DNA from: Clostridiaceae bacterium
GTDB taxonomy: Bacteria; Bacillota; Clostridia; Oscillospirales; Acutalibacteraceae
Assembly: GCA_030530095.1 (NCBI GenBank)
Contig: JAUMVO010000004.1
Coordinates: 1 to 64,000 of the forward strand
Direction: 5' to 3'
Length of the DNA stretch: 64,000 nucleotides
The notes beneath the pieces were generated by a model that ran no database searches, was not told where the DNA came from, and worked only from the letters and a program-made list of their open reading frames with translations. Shown one piece after another: positions 34,638-41,226 of the stretch (position 1 is its first letter; the number at the start of each line of letters is the position of its first letter). A program made the translations under genes and the position numbers.

Positions 34638-35834
34638 ATGTCAATTATTACCGATATTGTTGAAATATTCAGGCAGTCGGGCTTCGCGAACCTCCCCTGG
34701 CAGAACTGGGTGATGCTACTCGTATCGTTCGTGCTGTTCTACTTCGCCATTGAAAAGAAATTCGAGCCTTTACTGCTCGTTCCGATAGCCTTCGGTATGC
34801 TGCTGGTAAATGTTTACCCGAGCATCATGGCCGATCCGCTGATGATGTCATCCTACACGGGCGAGGTCGTCGAGGGCGCGCACTGGTACGACGCGGGTGT
34901 ACTTCGGCTTCTGTACGCAGGCGTTAAATCAAGCGTGTTCCCCTGCCTTATCTTCTTAGGCGTAGGAGCCATGACGGACTTCGGTCCCCTGCTCGCCAAC
35001 CCGTCAAGCTTGCTTTTAGGCGCGGCGGCACAGCTGGGAATTTACGTTGCGTTTCTCGTTTCAATAGTTTCGGGGCTCATCCCGGGCTTCGAAGGCTTCA
35101 CCGCGCAGGAGGCGGCGTCAATCGCCATTATCGGCGGCGCGGACGGGCCGACGGCCATTTACACGACGGGCAAGCTCGCGCCTCAGTTACTCGGACCTAT
35201 CGCGGTTGCGGCGTACTCATATATGGCGCTTATTCCGATGATTCAGCCGCCAATAATGAGAATGCTGACCACCAAGAAGGAAAGAGAAATCAAGATGACT
35301 CAGCTTCGCGAGGTCAGAAAAACCGAGAGAATAGTTTTCCCGATAGTCGTAACGATACTCGTAGCTCTGATTATTCCCGATGCGGCGCCGCTTGTAGGTA
35401 TGCTGATGCTCGGCAATCTGTTCAGAGAGTGCGGAGCAACGGAGAGACTGTCTGACACTGCGCAGAACGCGCTTTGCAACATAGTTACGATTATGCTCGG
35501 CGTATCGGTCGGCGCAACGGCTGAGGGAACAATTTTCCTGTCGGTTAAAACGTTGCTGATAATATTCATCGGACTTATCGCCTTCTGCTTCTCAACGGCG
35601 GGCGGCGTGATATTCGCAAAGATTATGAACGTCGTTTCAAAGGGCAAGATTAATCCGCTTATCGGCGCAGCAGGCGTATCGGCGGTACCGATGGCGGCGC
35701 GCGTCGCGCAGACCGAGGGCAGAAAATACAACCCCTCAAACTACCTGCTTATGCACGCGATGGGCCCGAACGTTGCGGGCGTTATCGGCTCGGCGGTCGC
35801 GGCAGGCTTCCTGCTGATGATGTTCGGCAAATAA
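34638..35834 (+). CDS. oadB: Sodium-translocating decarboxylase, beta subunit
   Basis: The 398-aa integral membrane protein decarboxylates carboxybiotin and pumps Na+ outward. It has about ten hydrophobic segments and the conserved GGADGPTAIY motif near residues 172-181, which carries the Asp essential for sodium transport. It closes the four-gene set alpha-gamma-carrier-beta. The pump would conserve energy from oxaloacetate decarboxylation in anaerobic metabolism. Six TAA codons follow in tandem. Confidence 0.95.
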   Translation: MSIITDIVEIFRQSGFANLPWQNWVMLLVSFVLFYFAIEKKFEPLLLVPIAFGMLLVNVYPSIMADPLMMSSYTGEVVEGAHWYDAGVLRLLYAGVKSSVFPCLIFLGVGAMTDFGPLLANPSSLLLGAAAQLGIYVAFLVSIVSGLIPGFEGFTAQEAASIAIIGGADGPTAIYTTGKLAPQLLGPIAVAAYSYMALIPMIQPPIMRMLTTKKEREIKMTQLREVRKTERIVFPIVVTILVALIIPDAAPLVGMLMLGNLFRECGATERLSDTAQNALCNIVTIMLGVSVGATAEGTIFLSVKTLLIIFIGLIAFCFSTAGGVIFAKIMNVVSKGKINPLIGAAGVSAVPMAARVAQTEGRKYNPSNYLLMHAMGPNVAGVIGSAVAAGFLLMMFGK

Positions 35835-35856
35835 TAATAATAATAATAAATAATAA
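35832..35856 (+). repeat. TAA microsatellite at the oadB stop codon
   Basis: Six consecutive in-frame TAA codons (35832-35849), one extra A, then two more TAA units. The first is the stop codon of oadB. Confidence 0.95.
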
Positions 35857-35863
35857 CAAAAGG

Positions 35864-35898
35864 AAAGCACAGTCCGGAAAACCGAACTGTGCTTTTTG
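35864..35898. terminator. Bidirectional terminator between oadB and the zinc-ribbon gene
   Basis: AAAGCACAGT (35864-35873) pairs with ACTGTGCTTT (35886-35895), inner CCGG-AAAA-CCG. A T run follows on the plus strand (35893-35897) and a TTTCCTTTTG tract on the minus strand. Confidence 0.85.
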
Positions 35899-35930
35899 CA
35901 TAGTATGTAATTTAATTCAAATTATATATC

Positions 35931-36215
35931 TTATGCGTTCTCCTCTTCCTTCATTTTAGCAAAGCACTCGCTGCAATAAACAGGTCTGTCGTCTCTGGGC
36001 TGGAAGGGGATCTTCGCTTCGCCACCGCAACTTGCGCAAACAGCAGTAAACATCTGTCTTTCGCCTCTGGCTGCGTTCTTTCTCGCATCGCGGCAGGCCT
36101 TACATCTTTGGGGCTCGTTTACGAAACCCTTTTCGGCGTAAAACTCCTGCTCACCGGCTGTGAAAACGAACTCGTTGCCGCAATCCTTGCAAATGAGGGT
36201 CTTGTCTTCGTACAT
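35931..36215 (-). CDS. Double zinc-ribbon small protein
   Basis: The 94-aa protein has two zinc-binding units: C9-x2-C12 with C38-x2-C41 (LICKDCGNEF, QRCKACRD), and C60-x2-C63 with C81-x2-C84 (VCASCGGEA, VYCSECF). This pattern matches a common clostridial zinc-ribbon family whose function is not known; nucleic acid binding is plausible. The ATG at 36215 gives the family N terminus and has GCGAGG upstream. It lies downstream of the sigma factor gene. Confidence 0.85.
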   Translation of the reverse strand: MYEDKTLICKDCGNEFVFTAGEQEFYAEKGFVNEPQRCKACRDARKNAARGERQMFTAVCASCGGEAKIPFQPRDDRPVYCSECFAKMKEEENA

Positions 36216-36217
36216 TG

Positions 36218-36235
36218 TGAAAACCTCGCTGAATA
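36218..36235 (-). repeat. 18-base duplicated leader, copy 1 (zinc-ribbon gene)
   Basis: TATTCAGCGAGGTTTTCA on the minus strand, immediately before the zinc-ribbon ATG. The identical 18 bases precede the sigma factor start at 36846-36863. The GCGAGG core is the ribosome binding site of both genes. Confidence 0.9.
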
Positions 36236-36241
36236 TATTTT

Positions 36242-36293
36242 TACCCGGACGGACTCGCACCGTCAGCTTGCGCTCTCCTATCGAGTGCGGGCA
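36242..36293 (-). ncRNA. Cloverleaf-like (tRNA-like) element lacking an anticodon arm
   Basis: On the minus strand TGCCCG (36293-36288) can pair with CGGGTA (36247-36242). Inside are a small D-arm-like hairpin (CTC-GATAGGA-GAG), a GC-GCAA-GC mini-hairpin where the anticodon arm would be, and a perfect T-arm-like hairpin GACGG-TGCGAGT-CCGTC (36264-36248). At 52 bases it is too short for a functional tRNA. It may be a tRNA remnant or a structured leader. Confidence 0.35.
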
Positions 36294-36304
36294 TATTGCA
36301 AACC

Positions 36305-36844
36305 TTACTGAAAATACTCCTTAAGCTTCTTTCTGGCTCGCTGAAGCGTACCGTCCACCGCCTTCGGTGTGGTTTTAAGCTTTTCGGCTATCTGTGTATA
36401 GCTGTAACCACTCAGAAAAAGCTTAAGTGTTATGAATTCCCTTTGTGTCAGTCGCTCGGAAATAAAATCAAGCAGCTCAAAGTAGGCGAACTGTTCGTTG
36501 TCGGAACTTACATTCCCGACGTCGCTGTCCGGGACGTTTTCGTCCTGCGTGCCGCCCGTAGCCGAAAGAAGCTTTGAACGGATGCAGAGATTGGCATAGG
36601 TCAGAAACGATGCGCCGCGTGAAGCGTCAAACTTCCTGACAGCCTCCATAACGCCGAACATACCCTCCTGAAAGAGGTCGTCGCCCTCGAGGTTGCCGTT
36701 GACGAAAATCCGCTTTGTCTGCGCGCGTACAACGGGCGTCAGCAGAACAACAAGCTGTGAAAAAGCCTTCGCATCGCCTGCCCCGGCTGCTTTGACCAAA
36801 TCAAGAACTTCTTTGCTGTTCAAATCGGGCCTTGCGTTTGTCAC
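36305..36844 (-). CDS. RNA polymerase sigma factor, SigH/sigma-30-like
   Basis: The 179-aa sigma-70 family protein has region 2 (GDDLFQEGMFGVMEAVRKFDASRGASFLTYA) for core binding and -10 recognition, and region 4 (LTQREFITLKLFLSGYSYTQIAEKLKTTPKAVDGTLQRARKK) for the -35. The absence of regions 1 and 3 and the DLFQEG motif resemble SigH of Firmicutes, though it is shorter than the usual 210-220 residues. Translation starts at a GTG with GAGG seven bases upstream. It has its own promoter. SigH identity is inferred. Confidence 0.8.
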   Translation of the reverse strand: MTNARPDLNSKEVLDLVKAAGAGDAKAFSQLVVLLTPVVRAQTKRIFVNGNLEGDDLFQEGMFGVMEAVRKFDASRGASFLTYANLCIRSKLLSATGGTQDENVPDSDVGNVSSDNEQFAYFELLDFISERLTQREFITLKLFLSGYSYTQIAEKLKTTPKAVDGTLQRARKKLKEYFQ

Positions 36845-36845
36845 T

Positions 36846-36863
36846 TGAAAACCTCGCTGAATA
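36846..36863 (-). repeat. 18-base duplicated leader, copy 2 (sigma factor gene)
   Basis: Same 18 bases as 36218-36235, directly before the GTG start of the sigma factor. Confidence 0.9.
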
Positions 36864-36888
36864 ATAGGAAATACTTAAAATCAGGCTA

Positions 36889-36916
36889 ATTATAGCATAT
36901 TTTCAAAGTTTGTCAA
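36889..36916 (-). promoter_or_regulatory. Promoter of the sigma factor gene
   Basis: TTGACA (36911-36916), 16-base spacer, TATAAT (36889-36894) on the minus strand. Confidence 0.8.
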
Positions 36917-36954
36917 TAAACTACATCATAAATTGACAGATGTTGAAATTATGA

Positions 36955-37062
36955 TTAAAAACCGCCTGCTGCAAGCACGTATAATGCAACAGAAATCGCA
37001 CTGCCGGCCATAAGTACGGCAAGCACGATACATATAATTTTAATTGCTTTTTTATTCAACAT
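36955..37062 (-). CDS. 35-aa single-pass membrane peptide
   Basis: The frame begins ATG three bases after the pgm stop codon and encodes MLNKKAIKIICIVLAV, then continues hydrophobic to LYVLAAGGF. Two or three lysines followed by about 24 hydrophobic residues predict one membrane helix with the N terminus inside. The GGGGAT that can serve as ribosome binding site lies inside the end of pgm, so translation is probably coupled. I do not recognise a named family; similar tiny Lys-led membrane peptides occur in clostridia. Confidence 0.6.
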   Translation of the reverse strand: MLNKKAIKIICIVLAVLMAGSAISVALYVLAAGGF

Positions 37063-37065
37063 TTC

Positions 37066-38784
37066 TTATATCCCCATTATTTTTTCCATATCGGCGGAAA
37101 TGAGTTTTGTTTTCTCCTCCGCCTTTTCACGGTCTTCGGCAACAGCAGTGATGTAAATCTTAATCTTAGGCTCAGTGCCCGAAGGTCTTACGATAACGCC
37201 CGAGCCGCCCGGAAGCTTATATGAAAGCACGTTGGACTTCGGAAGCTTAATCTCGGTAACGTTGCCCGTAGCCGTATCGGTGCAGGTGTGAGTCTGATAG
37301 TCCGATACGGTTGTAACCGTCTCGCCCGCAATAGTCTTCGGCGGATTGTTGCGAAGCGAGGTCATCATATCGCTCATCTTCTGCATGCCCGCTGCGCCCT
37401 CGAAGCCGAAGTTGAGCAGCGAGTTTAAGAACATACCGTACTTCTTATAAATGGACTGCATCTGATTGTAAAGGCTGATGCCCTTCGTCTTGTAGTAAGC
37501 CGCCATTTCGCAGATAAGCATTGAAGCGACAACGGCGTCCTTATCTCTGGCGTGAGCGCCGCGAAGGTAACCGTAGCTTTCCTCCATACCGACTATAAAT
37601 CTGTCGGTTTCGCCCTTCTTTTCAAGGTTGGTGATAAGCTCGCCGATATACTTGAAGCCCGTCAGCAAATCAGCGGTCTCGGCGCCGTAATCCTTGGCAA
37701 TTTCGCTTACGAGCTGAGAGGTAACTATAGTTTTTACAACTATCGGGTTTTCGGGAAGTCTGCCCTGCTCCTTAAGCGAGGAGAGCAGATACTCGGTAAA
37801 CATAATGCCTACCTCGTTGCCCGTCATAAGCTTGTATTCGCCGTTGTCAAGTACGGCGATACCGACTCTGTCGCAGTCGGGATCCGTAGCAACGATAAGG
37901 TCCGCCTTCTCGTCCTTTGTCATCTCAACGGCACATTCGAATACCTGCTTGATTTCGGGATTCGGGAACGGACATGTCGGGAAGTTGCCGTCGGGCAGCT
38001 CCTGCTGCTTTACAACTCTTACGTTGTCAATACCTATTCTCTTGAGAATTTCACGAACGGGTTTGTTGCCCGTACCGTTTAGGGGCGTGTAGATAACGGA
38101 AAGTCCCGCCTTCTCGCAGACGCCTTCGTTAACTCTCGCCTTGAGCACTTCATTATAGAAAGCCTCATTGACTTCCTGACCGATATACTCAATCTTACCC
38201 GCGCTTACAGCCTCGTCAAAGTCCATGGTCTTTACGCCGTCGAACATATCGACGTTCTGAATGAAGCCGTAGGTCTTTTCGGCCGCCGCGTCGGTCATCT
38301 GATAGCCATTTGGGTCGTAGCACTTGTAGCCGTTATACTTAGCGGGGTTGTGCGAAGCCGTGATTATAATACCGGACGAGCACTTGAAATAACGTACCGC
38401 AAAGGAAAGCATGGGTGTCGGCACAAGCTCGGGATAGATATATACCTTAACGCCGTTTGCCGCGAGTACGCCTGCCGCCGACTTTGAGAAAACGTCGGAC
38501 TTTATTCTCGAGTCGTAGGCAATCGCAACGCTCGGATTCTCAAATTCGGAATTGAGATAATCGGCAAGTCCCTGCGTCGCCTGATTGACGGTATAGACGT
38601 TCATACGGTTTGTACCCGCGCCGATAACGCCGCGAAGTCCCGCAGTGCCGAATTCAAGATTCTTATAAAAGCGGTCGAGAATTTCATCCTCATTACCGTT
38701 GATTTCGTTTAATTCTTTGAGAAGGTCGGGGTCAGCCGTTGCCTTTTCGCTCCAAAGTTTATAAAGAGCATTAATGTCGTTCAT
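37066..38784 (-). CDS. Phosphoglucomutase/phosphomannomutase (alpha-D-phosphohexomutase)
   Basis: The 572-aa enzyme interconverts hexose 1- and 6-phosphates. The catalytic phosphoserine loop is TASHNPAKYNGYK (about 142-154), the Mg2+ loop ATDPDCDRVG, the sugar-binding GMEESYGYLRG and the phosphate-binding RPSGTEPKIK near the C terminus. Length fits the PgcA-type group of Firmicutes. GGGAGG precedes the ATG. It follows the mannanase gene by 15 bases and could process sugar released from mannan, though it is also a housekeeping enzyme. Confidence 0.93.
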   Translation of the reverse strand: MNDINALYKLWSEKATADPDLLKELNEINGNEDEILDRFYKNLEFGTAGLRGVIGAGTNRMNVYTVNQATQGLADYLNSEFENPSVAIAYDSRIKSDVFSKSAAGVLAANGVKVYIYPELVPTPMLSFAVRYFKCSSGIIITASHNPAKYNGYKCYDPNGYQMTDAAAEKTYGFIQNVDMFDGVKTMDFDEAVSAGKIEYIGQEVNEAFYNEVLKARVNEGVCEKAGLSVIYTPLNGTGNKPVREILKRIGIDNVRVVKQQELPDGNFPTCPFPNPEIKQVFECAVEMTKDEKADLIVATDPDCDRVGIAVLDNGEYKLMTGNEVGIMFTEYLLSSLKEQGRLPENPIVVKTIVTSQLVSEIAKDYGAETADLLTGFKYIGELITNLEKKGETDRFIVGMEESYGYLRGAHARDKDAVVASMLICEMAAYYKTKGISLYNQMQSIYKKYGMFLNSLLNFGFEGAAGMQKMSDMMTSLRNNPPKTIAGETVTTVSDYQTHTCTDTATGNVTEIKLPKSNVLSYKLPGGSGVIVRPSGTEPKIKIYITAVAEDREKAEEKTKLISADMEKIMGI

Positions 38785-38799
38785 AATGTACCTCCCAAA

Positions 38800-39777
38800 T
38801 CAGTAATTTATTTCATCGAGAGTTATTACCCTCTCGCTGTTATACAGTTCGTTAAGTTCTTCTTTCGTGTTGGTATCAACGAGATATTCGCTGTGCCAGG
38901 TCATAAACCATACCCACGGATACTGCCCGAGTTCATCTGCACTGAGGTTTTTGCCGCACTCGTGAAAGCACTGCGGTTTGCCGCTTTTGTTGACCTTGCC
39001 GACCGCCTTCCAGAGCATCGGAACCTCAACTAAATCGTAGCTGTCGGCACCGATTATATCGCAGTATCCGTCACCGACGTACCAGTCCTTATAATCCTCG
39101 CCGTTGTGCGAAAAGCCGAGCACCCAGATAAGATTGTTGAGCTCCCACTTTACGGTGTAGCGCTCATACATTGTTTTCCAGAGCTTTTTGAAATTTTCGG
39201 GACCGCCCTTGCCCCACCAGAACCAACCGCCGTCGAATTCGTGGAAGGGACGCCAGATAACCGTTACGCCTTGATTTTCAAGTTCCTTAAGCGCCGCTGC
39301 CGCCTTGTCCATACCGTCGAGCATCGCCTTGTTTTCGGGCGTTCCCTCGGTGAACAGAGCATCCCAGTCGGCAACTTCGTCAGCCATGGCTTCTGCCCAT
39401 GCGCCCGAATAATCGGCGCCCGTATGCCAGCAGATTGTGACAAGTCCTCCGTTTTGCGCCCACCCGACGGCTCTTTCGTTCACGCCGTCAAAGTCGTCGT
39501 TCATATAATCAAATCCGCGCAACGCGGGAAGTTTACCCGAAGCGTCGGAAAGGAAATTCACCTCGTAGTCGGGGCCGTCAATCCAGGTTGACTCCTGCTG
39601 ACCGGAAAGCGTGCTGTTACCCGAAAGCGACTTAATGTAATTGTATATTCGTACAGTCTGTTCGTTCGCAACGGGATTGGACAGAGTTGCTTCTTTTTTT
39701 CGGCAGGAATTAAACGTCAGTAAAAGAATTACGGCAACAAGAACATATACCGTACCTTGAGCGCAAAGCCTTTTCAT
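38800..39777 (-). CDS. GH26 family beta-mannanase, probable lipoprotein
   Basis: The 325-aa protein has a signal sequence ending in a lipobox-like TFNSC with Cys25, so it is probably tethered to the outer face of the membrane. The glycoside hydrolase 26 catalytic residues are visible: acid/base Glu180 in WRPFHEFDGGWFWWG and nucleophile Glu273 in PQCFHECGKN. GH26 enzymes mostly cleave beta-1,4-mannan. No carbohydrate-binding module is attached. Its ATG overlaps the esterase stop in an ATGA, so the two are coupled and probably act on the same, possibly acetylated, polysaccharide. Confidence 0.88.
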   Translation of the reverse strand: MKRLCAQGTVYVLVAVILLLTFNSCRKKEATLSNPVANEQTVRIYNYIKSLSGNSTLSGQQESTWIDGPDYEVNFLSDASGKLPALRGFDYMNDDFDGVNERAVGWAQNGGLVTICWHTGADYSGAWAEAMADEVADWDALFTEGTPENKAMLDGMDKAAAALKELENQGVTVIWRPFHEFDGGWFWWGKGGPENFKKLWKTMYERYTVKWELNNLIWVLGFSHNGEDYKDWYVGDGYCDIIGADSYDLVEVPMLWKAVGKVNKSGKPQCFHECGKNLSADELGQYPWVWFMTWHSEYLVDTNTKEELNELYNSERVITLDEINY

Positions 39778-41105
39778 TGCTGTTCCTCCTGCATGGCGGA
39801 TTTGTGAGCATCAAAGAACTCAAGCATTTCGTCTATTGTTTTCTGACTTTCCTCAAGCTCGGGATACGCCACGCTCGTGATATGACCCGACGAGCGGTTT
39901 ATCGACATACCCCAATCGCGGAACTGATGCTCGATACCCATTTCGGTCAGCACCCCGTCAAAATATACGCCCGAAGCGTGAAGAAAATCACGCTGACTGG
40001 TTACGATATATGCAGGCGGAAGCTCGCCGTAAGGCAACGCTTCCTCGGGCTGAAGATATTCGTAATAAGGCTTGTTTTTGAAATCAAAGCCGAGATAGCA
40101 GGAAATCAGCGGTGCATTGAAGCCGTTCTTCATATCGAACATGCCCGACACAAGACCGAGCGCACGGATATTAAGTCCCGAAGCCTCGACTTCAAAAAGC
40201 GACTGAAGCTTATCGCTGGTATTGACGAGCGGAACGTAGTATGCAAGATTGCCTCCCGCCGAGTCGCCCGTAACGAAAACGTTGTCAAGGTCGCAGTGAT
40301 ATTCGGCGCCGTTGTCCTTAATCCATCTGAACGCCGCCATAACGTCCTGAACCATCGACTCATAAAGCACATCGGGTGCGAGCCTGTAGTTGACGGCTAT
40401 TACGGTATATCCGCGTGAAGCGAGAATTGAGCAGTAAACACGGTTCGAGTCCTTGTCGCCCATCATAAGTCCGCCGCCGTGGATATCGATAATGACGGGC
40501 AGATTGCCCTCTGTGTTATCGGGGTAATAGACGTCAAGCATGTGCTCGTTTTTACCGTCGTCGATATATGACACGTCCTCTATGCGCGTCACGCCCTCCT
40601 GCATAGTCTGGGAGTTAACGCGGTTGTTGTCATAATAAGTTACAAGGTCCCAAACTATCGAGATAGCCGCCGTAACGAAGCCCTTATTGGTAAGCTCGCC
40701 CATAAGCTCCGGATTCTTTTCGTAAAGCTTTTCGTCGAGTGAGAACAGTCCGTTGAAAATATCAATGAACTGCTTCTGCGCGGAGTCAACGTTGTTTACC
40801 TCGCCGCCCTCTTTTATTATGTCCTTAAGAAAGCCGTACAGATCGGTAAAGAGCTTGGCAACCGAATTCATAAAGTCGCTGTCGGAGCTCATTCCCGATT
40901 CGCCGATAAGAGCGTCAAGGTCGGGCTCTCTGGAATGAAATTCCTTCTCAAGCTCAACCTCACTGTCACTCCCGACATATTCGGAATCGGAAATGTCGGT
41001 CTGCTTCATGGCAAAATCGGTACGCTTTGCAATAAGGTCGGCGTGGTGCCATATTCCCGCAGTCGCAGCGACAAGTAAAATAATTGCTATTACTCTCTTA
41101 ACCAT
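39774..41105 (-). CDS. Membrane-anchored alpha/beta-hydrolase esterase (hormone-sensitive lipase/acetyl esterase type)
   Basis: The 443-aa protein starts MVKRVIAIILLVAATAGIW, a signal anchor. Residues about 35-170 have no recognisable family. The C-terminal hydrolase domain carries the oxyanion motif HGGG (209-212), nucleophile Ser282 in GDSAGG, Asp373 (SQRDFLHAS) and His408 (SSGHITS). This is the family containing carbohydrate acetyl esterases. The ATG at 41105 is chosen because it gives a clean signal anchor, has AGG upstream and overlaps the preceding 39-aa frame by 8 bases; an ATG at 41123 is possible. Coupled to the GH26 gene. Confidence 0.82.
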   Translation of the reverse strand: MVKRVIAIILLVAATAGIWHHADLIAKRTDFAMKQTDISDSEYVGSDSEVELEKEFHSREPDLDALIGESGMSSDSDFMNSVAKLFTDLYGFLKDIIKEGGEVNNVDSAQKQFIDIFNGLFSLDEKLYEKNPELMGELTNKGFVTAAISIVWDLVTYYDNNRVNSQTMQEGVTRIEDVSYIDDGKNEHMLDVYYPDNTEGNLPVIIDIHGGGLMMGDKDSNRVYCSILASRGYTVIAVNYRLAPDVLYESMVQDVMAAFRWIKDNGAEYHCDLDNVFVTGDSAGGNLAYYVPLVNTSDKLQSLFEVEASGLNIRALGLVSGMFDMKNGFNAPLISCYLGFDFKNKPYYEYLQPEEALPYGELPPAYIVTSQRDFLHASGVYFDGVLTEMGIEHQFRDWGMSINRSSGHITSVAYPELEESQKTIDEMLEFFDAHKSAMQEEQQ

Positions 41106-41217
41106 TCTTACCTGAAAGTGCATTGACAAGCGAGCCGATATACATAGCTATATCGGCCGCTCTCGTGTTCCTGAAAATATCGATTATACGGTCAATAAGG
41201 TCGCCCTTTGTCTTCAT
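41098..41217 (-). CDS. 39-aa small protein between leuS and the esterase
   Basis: AAGGAG lies five bases before an ATG that starts just after the leuS stop. The product begins MKTKGDLIDRIIDIFRNTR and ends VNALSGKNG, with an amphipathic helical look and no clear membrane segment. Its stop overlaps the esterase start by 8 bases. It may be a real small protein or a leader peptide that couples esterase translation. No family recognised. Confidence 0.55.
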   Translation of the reverse strand: MKTKGDLIDRIIDIFRNTRAADIAMYIGSLVNALSGKNG

Positions 41218-41226
41218 ATAATCTCC

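Noticed and set aside
36926-36954. Hairpin after the 35-aa peptide (ATCATAA/TTATGAT)
   Set aside because: AU-only weak stem without a T run; not convincing as a terminator.
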